From Sphingomonas liriopis (lineage in GTDB: Bacteria > Pseudomonadota > Alphaproteobacteria > Sphingomonadales > Sphingomonadaceae), in the NCBI RefSeq assembly GCF_024211255.1, contig NZ_JAMLDY010000017.1, forward strand, positions 20,769-84,768: a DNA stretch of 64,000 bases. The letters run 5' to 3'. Below, piece after piece: positions 35,656-44,676 of the stretch. A model generated the notes under the pieces. That model was given only the letters and a program-made list of their open reading frames with translations, did not search any database and was not told the DNA's origin. Each line of letters starts with the position of its first letter. Within the stretch, counting starts at the first letter, position 1. Position numbers and translations under genes: made by a program.

Positions 35656-37089
35656 ATGACGAGCGGCGGTAAAAAGGTCTTCCTGACCGGCGTGACCGGC
35701 AACATGGGGCGCGAAGCCCTCAAGCGGCTGGTCGAGCATCGCGATGCGATCGCATTGACGGTGCTGATACGCCCGGAGGAGATGGGTCATCCGGTTGCCA
35801 GGCACATCCGTCGCACCGATTGTGCGACGATCGTGGTCGGCGACCTGACGAAACCGGATTCGCTCGACGACGGCATCCGCGGCGCCGACGTCGTCCTCCA
35901 CGTCGGCGGGCTGGTATCGCCGCTGGCGGACCGGATGCCGCCCGAGGTGGTGACGGCGGTCAATGTCGGCGGCGCGCGCAACATCGTCGCCGCGATCCAC
36001 CGCGTGGCGGATCCCGAGCGGACCCGCCTCGTCTATATCGGCACCGTCGCGCAGACGGGCAGCCGTAACACTCCGATCCACTGGGGCCGGACGGGCGATC
36101 CGATCAAGATCAGCACCTATGACCATTATGCGGTCACCAAGACCCAGGCCGAAGCGGTGATCGCGCAAGGAGGCATCCGCCACTGGGTGTCGCTGCGCCA
36201 GAGCGGGATGGCGCATCACGAGATGTGGCGGATGTTCGATCCGATCATGTTCCACAATCCGCTGAACGGCGTGTTCGAATGGTCGACCGCCAACGACAGC
36301 GGGCGGCTGATGGCGGCGGTGTGCGACGACGGCGTGCCGGCCGCATTCTGGCGGGGCTTCTACAATATCGGCGGCGGCGCGACATCGCGGGTGGTGAACC
36401 ACGAATTCATGGCCGCGAGCATGGCGAACTATCGCGAAGTCCTTCGCCCGCACTGGTTCGCGACGCGCAACTTCCACGGGCAATGGTATTCGGATAGCGA
36501 TCGGTTGGAGGCGCTGGTGCCATTCCGCGAACAATCGATCCACGAGCATCTCGCCGACGCCCCGACCCATATCCCGGCACTTGCGCGACTGGTACCCAAA
36601 CTGTTGCCCGGCATGGTCCGCAAGCGGATCGAGGGGCTGGCGCGTGCACCCGGCGGATCGCTCCACTGGTTCGAGACGAACGACGAGGCGCATATCCACA
36701 GTTATTTCGGATCGCGCGAAGCCTGGGAGGCGATCCCGCGCAACTGGACGAATTATGCGCTCAAGCAGCCGTCACGCGACCCCGTGAACCTTGACCATGG
36801 CTATGACGAGACCCGCACGCCAGAGGAATGGCGGATCGGCGACCTGCGCGATGCCGCGGCCTTTCGTGGCGGGCGATGCCATGCCGACGCGTGCGACGGT
36901 CCGGACCACGCGGTCGAATGGTCGTGTGCGTCGGGGCACCGCTTCACGATGACGCCCAATCTGTATCTGCGCGGCGGGCATTGGTGCCCGACCTGCATGA
37001 TCGATCCGACGACCTACGACGCGACAGCCGCGACCAGCCCGTTCTTTCGCCAGGTGTGGACCGAACCGACCTCAGCGGCGGACGCATGA
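35656..37089 (+). CDS. NAD-dependent epimerase/dehydratase-type SDR with a C-terminal zinc ribbon
   Basis: The 477-residue protein begins with an extended-SDR Rossmann fold (KVFLTGVTGNMGREALKRL) and has the catalytic Tyr and Lys in YDHYAVTKTQ. From residue 408 comes an extra module with C408, C413, C424, H428, C444 and C447 (CASGHRF and WCPTC), resembling a zinc ribbon. I do not know a characterised enzyme with this fusion. The SDR half might act on a 3-hydroxysteroid-like or sugar-nucleotide substrate; the island context favours the former. ATG 35656 follows a GGGGCGG ribosome site. Confidence 0.75.
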   Translation: MTSGGKKVFLTGVTGNMGREALKRLVEHRDAIALTVLIRPEEMGHPVARHIRRTDCATIVVGDLTKPDSLDDGIRGADVVLHVGGLVSPLADRMPPEVVTAVNVGGARNIVAAIHRVADPERTRLVYIGTVAQTGSRNTPIHWGRTGDPIKISTYDHYAVTKTQAEAVIAQGGIRHWVSLRQSGMAHHEMWRMFDPIMFHNPLNGVFEWSTANDSGRLMAAVCDDGVPAAFWRGFYNIGGGATSRVVNHEFMAASMANYREVLRPHWFATRNFHGQWYSDSDRLEALVPFREQSIHEHLADAPTHIPALARLVPKLLPGMVRKRIEGLARAPGGSLHWFETNDEAHIHSYFGSREAWEAIPRNWTNYALKQPSRDPVNLDHGYDETRTPEEWRIGDLRDAAAFRGGRCHADACDGPDHAVEWSCASGHRFTMTPNLYLRGGHWCPTCMIDPTTYDATAATSPFFRQVWTEPTSAADA

Positions 37090-37092
37090 AGC

Positions 37093-37119
37093 GCCGGCCC
37101 GGCGATGAGCCGGGCCGGC
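37093..37119. terminator. bidirectional hairpin terminator
   Basis: GCCGGCCCGGC (37093-37103) pairs perfectly with GCCGGGCCGGC (37109-37119) across 5 bases. It separates the rightward epimerase gene from the leftward GH78 gene and marks the boundary of the two catabolic regions. Confidence 0.65.
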
Positions 37120-37125
37120 TCCCGC

Positions 37126-39552
37126 CTATTGCGTGGGTAGCGTGAGTTTCGTGGTGGCGCGGGTCAGCGGATAGCTGCGGCCCTGCCACTCGAACGTGCC
37201 GGGCAGAGACGCGGGGCGCGTGATCTGCGCGGTCAGCCGTGTGCCCGTGATCGCGTATTTCACGCTGACCGGGCCGGCCGGCGTCGCGGCCGTCGCGTCG
37301 ACGCGCTTGAGCGTCCCGAGCGCGGGCGCGATGCGGACGCTGCGATAACCCGCTTCGCCGGGCCCGATCCCGGCCACGATGCCAAGCAGGTCGGCGGTAG
37401 GATGTGCGCTCCAGGCGTGGGTGTCCGAACGCGTGTCGCCGCGCTCCTCGGGCCAGGTCGTGTAGTTGAGCTTCAGCATGTCTCGCCAGGTATCGAGCAG
37501 TCCCAGATAGCGGTCACCCTGCCCCGCATGGACGAACGCCTGCGCCAGATACCAGGCGAAATAATAGCTCGTCGTGGTCATCCCGGCGGGTGCGTCGATG
37601 CCCCTGCCCGGTGCCACGATCTTGTCGAGGATAGCGCGCGCCTCCACCGGCGTCGCGACGTCATAGAGGATCGCCAGCGCGTTCATGTGCTGGCTGAACA
37701 CCGCGCCGTCGGGATTGTCCGCGAACAGGCCGCGCGCCGGCACCCAGCAGCGCGCGCGGATCGCCTGCTTCAGCGTATCGGCCTTGGCTGCATACGCCGT
37801 CCCGCGCGCCGGGTCGCCCAGCGCCGCCTCGATCCGAGCCCCCTGTTGCAGCGCGCCGAGCCAGCTCACGGTCATCAGGCAGCTCTCGTTAGTACTGCCG
37901 TACGACGGGAATACCTTGCGGTCGGTTGCCGGTTGTCCCACCCAGTCGATGAAGTTCCACTGCGGGTTCTTGCCGAGCAGGCCGCTCGGCTGCTGCCACG
38001 GCCGGAACCAGTCGAGCACGGTCCGCATCCGGTCGAGATGGCGGACGATCGGCGCGGGGTCGCGCTGGCGCATCCGCCAGTCGTCCAGCATCGCGACCCA
38101 GATCAGCGAGAACGGCGCGATGACGTTGGGCGCGCGCTGCGGATAGGCGCCGTCCATCAGGCCGCCCTCGACGTTCGAGCCCGGAAACGCGTCGATGGCC
38201 TGCTCCGCCAACCGCGCGTCACCCGACACCGCATAGGAGATCAGCATCTGCAACCGCGTGTCACCGGTATATTGCAGCTGTTCCCAATAGGCGGTGTCCA
38301 TGTAGGTTTCGTGCGCGTCGATCCGCGCGGTGCGCCAGCCCACGTCGAAGATGCGCGTCAACGTCGGATCGTCGCTGGTGAAGCGGGCGATTTGCTCGAA
38401 CGGATAGCCGGTCTCGAACGCACGCAGGCCCTTGAGCACCAGCGGCGCGTCCTTCGTCTCGACCGCGATCTCCGCATAGCGCCACGTGCGCCACCACAAG
38501 GTCTCGAACGTACGCGGCCGGCCGTCGGGCAGGAACGTGTCGTGGATGCCGTACACGCTGCGATCGCCGACCAACGCGCGGTCGCCCTTCTTGCGGTTCG
38601 CATCGTACAGCGCCTCCGACCAGGTGAGCGTGACCCTGGCGCCCGCGCCGCCATCGACGTCGAGCTGCGGATAGGCCGCCACCATCGCGTCGCGCTGGAT
38701 CAGCAGCGTGACCTTGCTGTTGGCGGGCACCGTCACCGCGCGGGTCGGGAAGGCTGTGCCGCCGGCCAGATCGGTGCGCACGACCTTGCCCGGCGAGGTC
38801 GCCGCATAGCCCTGCGGCAGAAGGCGATCGGCGACAATCCCGCGCCGCGCCGCGTCGGGCGCAGGCGTCGCATCCTGCCAGCCTGTGCCCTGTTCGTCGG
38901 GCCCGGCCCAGTCGAAATCGGCCCTGGCGGCGTCGATCGTCTCGGGGTGCGCGGCGACGTAGAAAAGGCCGCTCTTGATGATCTGTCGCCAGCCATTCTC
39001 GAAACCGTGGCCGGCATCGCGGCGGACTCGCCAGCCGGCACGCTCGGTCGAGATCGCGGCCGCCTTGCCGTCGCCGATCAGGCGGAACCCGGTCGCGACG
39101 CTCTGCTGGAAATTGGGCGCGGTCTGCGTGAACAGCATCGCGCCTTCCGCGCGCTGGCGCTGCTGCGGCGTGGCGTCGGCGGGGACGACGATCGGCTTCA
39201 CCCCGTTCCACACCACCGCCGCGACGACGTTGCGACCGCGCCTCAACCACGGCGCCAGATCGATCGTCGCCTCGCGCCAGTGCGCGACGTCGCCGGTCGA
39301 CGGCCCGGATGCGACGCGGGTGCCGTTGACGTACAGGACGAAGCGGTTGTCTGCGGTCACGCGCACCGGGAAGCGCGCGGGTTTCGCGGCCAGATCGACC
39401 GCGCGGCGGAAATGCAGCACGACGGGGTTGGCGGACGCGGGCGTGTCGGCCTGCGTGATCCAGCCCTGCGCCGCCGATCGCGCGGGCGCCTGCGCGACCG
39501 CCGCCCCCGCAACCATCGTCGAGACCAGGGCCGTCAGCATCATCGGTTTCAT
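37126..39552 (-). CDS. alpha-L-rhamnosidase, GH78-like
   Basis: The 808-residue secreted protein has a signal peptide (cleavage near VAQAPARSA), an N-terminal beta-sandwich with FVLYVNGTRVASGPS, a second sandwich with TFETLWWRTWRYAEI, and an (alpha/alpha)6 barrel starting around ARFTSDDPTLTRIFDVGWRT. That order is typical of GH78. The usual DCPQRE acid motif is replaced by MDTAYWEQLQYTGDTRLQ, as in the six-hairpin variant group. It would release terminal L-rhamnose from a glycoside in the periplasm. It is the most downstream gene of the leftward run TonB receptor - GH3 - GH106 - GH78. Confidence 0.82.
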   Translation of the reverse strand: MKPMMLTALVSTMVAGAAVAQAPARSAAQGWITQADTPASANPVVLHFRRAVDLAAKPARFPVRVTADNRFVLYVNGTRVASGPSTGDVAHWREATIDLAPWLRRGRNVVAAVVWNGVKPIVVPADATPQQRQRAEGAMLFTQTAPNFQQSVATGFRLIGDGKAAAISTERAGWRVRRDAGHGFENGWRQIIKSGLFYVAAHPETIDAARADFDWAGPDEQGTGWQDATPAPDAARRGIVADRLLPQGYAATSPGKVVRTDLAGGTAFPTRAVTVPANSKVTLLIQRDAMVAAYPQLDVDGGAGARVTLTWSEALYDANRKKGDRALVGDRSVYGIHDTFLPDGRPRTFETLWWRTWRYAEIAVETKDAPLVLKGLRAFETGYPFEQIARFTSDDPTLTRIFDVGWRTARIDAHETYMDTAYWEQLQYTGDTRLQMLISYAVSGDARLAEQAIDAFPGSNVEGGLMDGAYPQRAPNVIAPFSLIWVAMLDDWRMRQRDPAPIVRHLDRMRTVLDWFRPWQQPSGLLGKNPQWNFIDWVGQPATDRKVFPSYGSTNESCLMTVSWLGALQQGARIEAALGDPARGTAYAAKADTLKQAIRARCWVPARGLFADNPDGAVFSQHMNALAILYDVATPVEARAILDKIVAPGRGIDAPAGMTTTSYYFAWYLAQAFVHAGQGDRYLGLLDTWRDMLKLNYTTWPEERGDTRSDTHAWSAHPTADLLGIVAGIGPGEAGYRSVRIAPALGTLKRVDATAATPAGPVSVKYAITGTRLTAQITRPASLPGTFEWQGRSYPLTRATTKLTLPTQ

Positions 39553-39583
39553 ACCAGACCTTTCGCGATGGGCGCGCCGCCGA

Positions 39584-42445
39584 TCATCGGCGGACCTCGA
39601 GCACGACCGGGCCGACGAGCCCGGCGGGAACGGGCTTGAGCAGCTTGTAGCCCGCCGCCCTGGGATCGATCATCGCGTTCTGCGGCGTGTTCGCGATCGC
39701 GATCACCACGTCGTTCGCGCCGGCGCGCACCGCATCGGTCACGTCGACGCGGAACGGCGCGGTGATGAGCGGCTGGAGCGCGCGGCCGTTGACCGTCACC
39801 GTCGCCATGTCGTGGACCGCCCCCAGATCGAGGACGATCCGCTGCCCGCGCGCCAGCCAGCCCGGCTCGACCTGGAGGCTGCGCCGATAGGTGCCGACGC
39901 CCGAGAATGCCGCCAGCCCGTCGACCGAGCGCCAGTCCCCCAGCGTCGCCGTCGCGACTGGCCTGACATAGGGCTGTCGGCCGCTATGTCCCTCGACGCC
40001 GAGCGTCCAGCCCGACGCGGGCAGCGCGACGCTCTGCACGACGACGGGGGGCGCCACCACCTGCGGACTCGATGCCGGATTGCTCACCAGCAGCGCGCTC
40101 TCCCCGCCCGCCAACGGCAGCGCGATGCGCACGCCGCCGGGCGCGGCGGTCGCCGCGACCGGCGCGATGGTGCCGTCCATCGCGTTCCAGCGCGTCACCC
40201 CGCCCGTCCCCCCCAGGATCATTCCTGCGTCGCGCGGCGCATCCGACAGATTGTGGACGAACGTCACCGTCCGCGCAGCCACCTTGCGCTGGACATAGAC
40301 GACGTCGCTGACGCCCGGCGCGGTGAAGGTCAGGTTCGCGGGCACGCCGGCGGTTCGCAAGGCGGGCACCACCTGCGCGAGGGGCACGACCCTGGCGCCC
40401 GCCTTCATTGCAGCGGCCACGGCAGCGCGCACGCGGGCGTCGCGGTTGGCCGCGTCGGCGAGGCCTTCCTCGCGTTCGGGCGCGCGATCGGTGAAGATCA
40501 CGCGCAGCCCGGCCCTGGCGAAGCGTGCAATCGCCTCCGCGGTTTCCGCGCGGATCCCCGCGATCGGCGGCAGCACCAGCACCGGGTAACGCGCGCCGCC
40601 CTTGGCGACGAGCACGCCGCGCTCGACCCGCGCGTCGCCGATCGCGTCGGGATTGATCCGGTCGAAATCGTAGCCGCCGCTGAGGAACGCCTTCTCGGCC
40701 GCCTGCTTGCCCGCGCCGCCATCCTCGATACCGACGTAATAGCCGGTCTGCCCGTAGAAATAGGCGACCGGGACGATCGGCTGCCCCTGCTGCAGCACCG
40801 ACTGCATCCGGCCAAGATAGCGCGCGAGCGTCGGCACGCCGGCCCAGACCGGATTGCTCTCGGTGAACATGGTGCTGAAACCGAGCGCGAAGGGGCTGGG
40901 CTGGAATGCATGCCAGCCGGGCCAGCCTCCATCGGTGAGGCGATAGTCGTGGCCGTGCACGATCAGGCTGTTCACGCCGCCGGCGAAGATCAGATCGGCG
41001 CGCCGCCGCAGCTCGTCGGGCGTGACGTTATAGGGCCGATCCTTCCACACCAGGCTTTCGGCCGAGACGATGCGGTGCCCGTAAAGGTCCGCGCCGGATC
41101 GGGCAAAGCGCATGAAATAGGGATCGCCCTCGTGGACGAGATCCTCGGTTTCGGGAATATCGACGACGCCATAGCCGCGTACGATGTCGATCGCGCCGCC
41201 GTGCGCCTGGAACTTCGCCTTCAGGCCATGCGCATGGTTCCACGCGACATAAGGCAGGATGAAGCCGTCGAACATCAGGTCGGACACGGTGCGGCGATAA
41301 TCGGCGCGGACGCGATCCGCGGTGCTGTCCCCCGCCTGGAAATAGGGCGGCGAGAAATGCTCGCTCCACGCCTGCATCCAGCCCGGCTGCAAGGTCAGCG
41401 GCAGATATCGGGTCAGGTCATAGCCGCGACGCTTGCGGAATTCGGTCAGGAACTGCCGCCCCCAGGGCAGATCCTGCATCAGCTCGAGACTGTCGACGAA
41501 GGTCGAGCGGATGCCGACGGGCTTCGTGCCGAGCGGATCGCCGACGCGCGCGGCGTGTGCGGCGAACGCGCCTGGGTCCATATGGTCGAGGATCAGCTGC
41601 GGCCCCTGCCCCGCCGCGCCGAGCACGCCCATGTTCGAGGCATATTGCTTGAAGACGAAGACCTGCCATGTCCCCGCAGGCGCCCGCCAGTCGAGCGTGC
41701 CGTCGGCCTTCAGCTTGTCGGTCAGAACGACCGCGCTGGCCGTATCGAGCGTGCCGGAGGCGATGACGTCCTTCCAGGGAGAAAGCTCCACCCCCATCAT
41801 CGTGCTGGCGTCGGTCTTCAGCTTCGGCGCGGTGCCGCGCAGCGCGACGACCGCGACGATCTTCGCCTGCGCATCCATCCGCGCCGGCCAGTCCGCCGCG
41901 CGCGGATCCTTGACGCGGGGGTCGAACATCGAGAGCGCGCCGAGCCGCTTGGTGCGGGACGGCAGCGTCAACGTGACCGGCGTACCGGTGCCCCCGGTCA
42001 CCTCCGTGCGCGCCATCGTCAGTTCGACGAACGCCTTTTCGGGCGGGATCGCGAAGCCGCCGCCCGACGGCCAAGCCGATCCTAGCGTATAGTCGAGCGT
42101 CAGCCCCCGCGCCGCGGCTGCCTTTGCCGCCGCGCGGACATGACCGAAAAAGGCGGGTTCGGCATAATCGTTGACCCGCGCCCTCTCGTCGGGCGTCAGG
42201 CTCGCGAAATTGGGGCCGAGCGCCTGGATCTCCGCACCGCCGAAGCCCGCCGCGTCGATGACGCCGATCTCGCGCTCGAGTTCGGGGTCGTTCACTGCGC
42301 CGCCCGGCCACCACCAGCGAAAGCGCGGGCGCGCCTCCTTGGGCGGATTGCGGAACCCGTCTTCCAGCGACTGCGCCGTGGCCGCGGTGCCGGTGAGCAT
42401 CAGCGCGGCGGCACACGCCCCGGTCATCATCGCATGGAGGCGCAT
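39584..42445 (-). CDS. alpha-L-rhamnosidase, GH106-like
   Basis: This 953-residue exported protein (signal peptide ending near TAATAQ) opens its mature part with RPRFRWWWPGGAVNDPELER and GFGGAEIQALG, hallmarks of GH106. Family members are inverting alpha-L-rhamnosidases with a TIM barrel followed by beta-sandwich domains; the C-terminal part here (VDVTDAVRAGANDVVIAIAN) fits such a sandwich. Having both GH78 and GH106 suggests cleavage of two different rhamnosyl linkages. It sits 18 bases downstream of GH3 and 31 bases upstream of GH78. Confidence 0.85.
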   Translation of the reverse strand: MRLHAMMTGACAAALMLTGTAATAQSLEDGFRNPPKEARPRFRWWWPGGAVNDPELEREIGVIDAAGFGGAEIQALGPNFASLTPDERARVNDYAEPAFFGHVRAAAKAAAARGLTLDYTLGSAWPSGGGFAIPPEKAFVELTMARTEVTGGTGTPVTLTLPSRTKRLGALSMFDPRVKDPRAADWPARMDAQAKIVAVVALRGTAPKLKTDASTMMGVELSPWKDVIASGTLDTASAVVLTDKLKADGTLDWRAPAGTWQVFVFKQYASNMGVLGAAGQGPQLILDHMDPGAFAAHAARVGDPLGTKPVGIRSTFVDSLELMQDLPWGRQFLTEFRKRRGYDLTRYLPLTLQPGWMQAWSEHFSPPYFQAGDSTADRVRADYRRTVSDLMFDGFILPYVAWNHAHGLKAKFQAHGGAIDIVRGYGVVDIPETEDLVHEGDPYFMRFARSGADLYGHRIVSAESLVWKDRPYNVTPDELRRRADLIFAGGVNSLIVHGHDYRLTDGGWPGWHAFQPSPFALGFSTMFTESNPVWAGVPTLARYLGRMQSVLQQGQPIVPVAYFYGQTGYYVGIEDGGAGKQAAEKAFLSGGYDFDRINPDAIGDARVERGVLVAKGGARYPVLVLPPIAGIRAETAEAIARFARAGLRVIFTDRAPEREEGLADAANRDARVRAAVAAAMKAGARVVPLAQVVPALRTAGVPANLTFTAPGVSDVVYVQRKVAARTVTFVHNLSDAPRDAGMILGGTGGVTRWNAMDGTIAPVAATAAPGGVRIALPLAGGESALLVSNPASSPQVVAPPVVVQSVALPASGWTLGVEGHSGRQPYVRPVATATLGDWRSVDGLAAFSGVGTYRRSLQVEPGWLARGQRIVLDLGAVHDMATVTVNGRALQPLITAPFRVDVTDAVRAGANDVVIAIANTPQNAMIDPRAAGYKLLKPVPAGLVGPVVLEVRR

Positions 42446-42462
42446 GGCGGTTCGATCCTTTG

Positions 42463-44676
42463 TCAGGGCTTCAGGGTTTGTTTCGCAAGCTTGACCCGTG
42501 CACGAAGCGAAGTCTCCGTCGCCGATGGCCCGACCTCGATGCCATAGATGCCGGCCGGCACCACCCAGCGTTGCGCCTTCACATCATAGTCGCCGATCAC
42601 ACGCGGATCGGCGACCACCGACACCTCGCGGGTTTCGCCCGGCGCCAGCATCGGCTTGCCCCAACCGATCAGTCGCTTGGCCCTGCCCGGCCGGGTCACA
42701 TAGACCTGCGGTACGTCGGCACCGGCGCGCTGGCCGGTATTGGTCACCGAAAAGCGCACCGTCAGCGCCTTGCCGCCGCTCGCCGCCAGCCGGTCGTACC
42801 GGAAGCTGGTGTAGCTGAGCCCGTGACCGAAGGGATAAAGCGGGGTCAGCCCCTTGGCCGCATACCAGCGATATCCGGCATCGGCGCCTTCCGGAAAGGT
42901 CACCGCGAAGCTCTTGGTGCCCGCCATCAGGCCATAGGTCGCCCGGGTCGCCGCATCGGCGGGTGCCACGTTGCTGCCCGGCAGGACCGGATTGGGCAGC
43001 TGCGCGACGGATGCGGGGAAGGTCACGGGCAAATGCCCCGACGGATTGACAGCGCCCGTCAGGACACGCGCGATGGCGTCGCCGCCGCGCTGCCCGGGGA
43101 ACCACGCCGCCAGGATCGCGGGCACCCGATCGCGCCAGGGCATCGCCACCGGATTGCCCGTCTCCAGCACGACGACGGTGCGCGGGTTGGCCGCCGCGAC
43201 CGCCGCGATCAGCGCGTCGGCATTGCCGTCGAGCGACAGGTCCTTCTGGTCCGCCGCCTCGGTCGACCATTTCTCCGCGAAGACGATCGCGACGTCGGCC
43301 GCCTTCGCCGCCGCCGCGGCCGCCGCAGCATCGCTGCCGTCGACGAAGCTGATCTGCGCGTCGGGGCGGACGGCCTTGAGCGCGGCGAGCGGCGCGGTGC
43401 CGCCATAGCTGCGCTTGGCGAACGATGCCGTACCGGCGCCCTTCTGCCGTTCCTCGAGCGCGAAGCCGCCGACGGGGCGCACCTGGCTCGATCCGCCGCC
43501 CGACAGGACCCCGATATCCGCATGCCCGCCGATCACGACGATCGACCGCGCGGTCGCCGCGAGCGGCAGGATGCCGCCCTCGTTGCGCAACAGCACGATG
43601 CCGTCTTCGGCCGCACGCAGCGCGACCGCGCCGTTGGCACCATAGTCGATCGCGGCGCCCCCCGTCACCGGCCGGTCGACGACGCCGCTGGCATACATCG
43701 TGCGCAGGATCCGCCGCACCGACGTATCGACCGCACCCTGCGGCACGCGCCCGTCCGCGACCGCGGCGACCATCAGGTCGGAAAACCAGCGCTTGCCGTC
43801 GATCTGCTCGCCCGATTGCTGGTCGAGCCCCTTCAGGATCGCCTCGGAGGAATGGACCGCCCCCCAGTCCGACATGACGAAGCCCTTGAAGCCCCAATCG
43901 CGGCGCAGGACGTCGTTGAGGAGGAACGCGTTTTCGCACGCATAGGCGCCGTTGACGCGGTTGTAGCCGCACATCACCGAATGCGGATCGCCCGTCTCGA
44001 TGCCGATCTGAAAGGCGAGGAGGTCGCTTTCGCGCATCTCTGCCTCGTCCATGTCGACGGTGTGGACGTTGCGCCCGGTTTCGATCGCATTGGCGGCGAA
44101 ATGCTTGATCGTGCCGATGATATGGTTCGACTGGACGCCCGCGATCTGCGCGCCGACCATCGTGCCGGCGAGCAGCAGATCCTCGCCCAGATATTCGAAG
44201 TTGCGGCCGGCGCGCGGATCGCGGACCAGATTGACGCCGCCGACCAGCATCACGTTGAAGCCCTTGGCGCGCGCCTCGCTGCCGATCATCGCGCCGCCCG
44301 CACGAGCGACCTCGGGATCCCAGGTCGCCGCCAGCGCCATGCCCGACGGCAGTGCGGTCGCGACGTCGCCCTTGCGCAGGTCGTTGAGGTTGGAAACGCC
44401 CAGGCTGGCGTCCGTCTCGGTCAGGTTGGGAATGCCCAGCCGGGGCACCCCCATGATGACGCCCGCGCCGATCGGCACGCCCACGGGCCGCTTGGCCGCG
44501 GGCAGGAACGACGGCATCGGCCCGTGGATCAGGCTGATCTTCTCCGCCGGCGTCATCTGCTTGAGCGTTGCCTCGGCACGCGCGTCGGGGGACGCGGCGC
44601 GGCTCGCCTGCTGTGCCGTGGCGATCGAGGACGACGCAAGAAGCGCCAGCGCTGCGATACGTCGTCCCGTCGTCAT
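42463..44676 (-). CDS. beta-glucosidase, GH3 family
   Basis: The 737-residue exported enzyme has a signal peptide ending near IATAQQ, the GH3 barrel with the nucleophile Asp in GFVMSDWGAVHSSE, the (alpha/beta)6 sandwich with VIVFAEKWSTEAADQKDLS, and a fibronectin III-like C-terminus (VTNTGQRAGADVPQVY). It removes beta-linked glucose or a related sugar from the non-reducing end. Its ATG overlaps the stop of the TonB receptor (TGATG), so receptor and hydrolases are coupled. Confidence 0.92.
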   Translation of the reverse strand: MTTGRRIAALALLASSSIATAQQASRAASPDARAEATLKQMTPAEKISLIHGPMPSFLPAAKRPVGVPIGAGVIMGVPRLGIPNLTETDASLGVSNLNDLRKGDVATALPSGMALAATWDPEVARAGGAMIGSEARAKGFNVMLVGGVNLVRDPRAGRNFEYLGEDLLLAGTMVGAQIAGVQSNHIIGTIKHFAANAIETGRNVHTVDMDEAEMRESDLLAFQIGIETGDPHSVMCGYNRVNGAYACENAFLLNDVLRRDWGFKGFVMSDWGAVHSSEAILKGLDQQSGEQIDGKRWFSDLMVAAVADGRVPQGAVDTSVRRILRTMYASGVVDRPVTGGAAIDYGANGAVALRAAEDGIVLLRNEGGILPLAATARSIVVIGGHADIGVLSGGGSSQVRPVGGFALEERQKGAGTASFAKRSYGGTAPLAALKAVRPDAQISFVDGSDAAAAAAAAKAADVAIVFAEKWSTEAADQKDLSLDGNADALIAAVAAANPRTVVVLETGNPVAMPWRDRVPAILAAWFPGQRGGDAIARVLTGAVNPSGHLPVTFPASVAQLPNPVLPGSNVAPADAATRATYGLMAGTKSFAVTFPEGADAGYRWYAAKGLTPLYPFGHGLSYTSFRYDRLAASGGKALTVRFSVTNTGQRAGADVPQVYVTRPGRAKRLIGWGKPMLAPGETREVSVVADPRVIGDYDVKAQRWVVPAGIYGIEVGPSATETSLRARVKLAKQTLKP

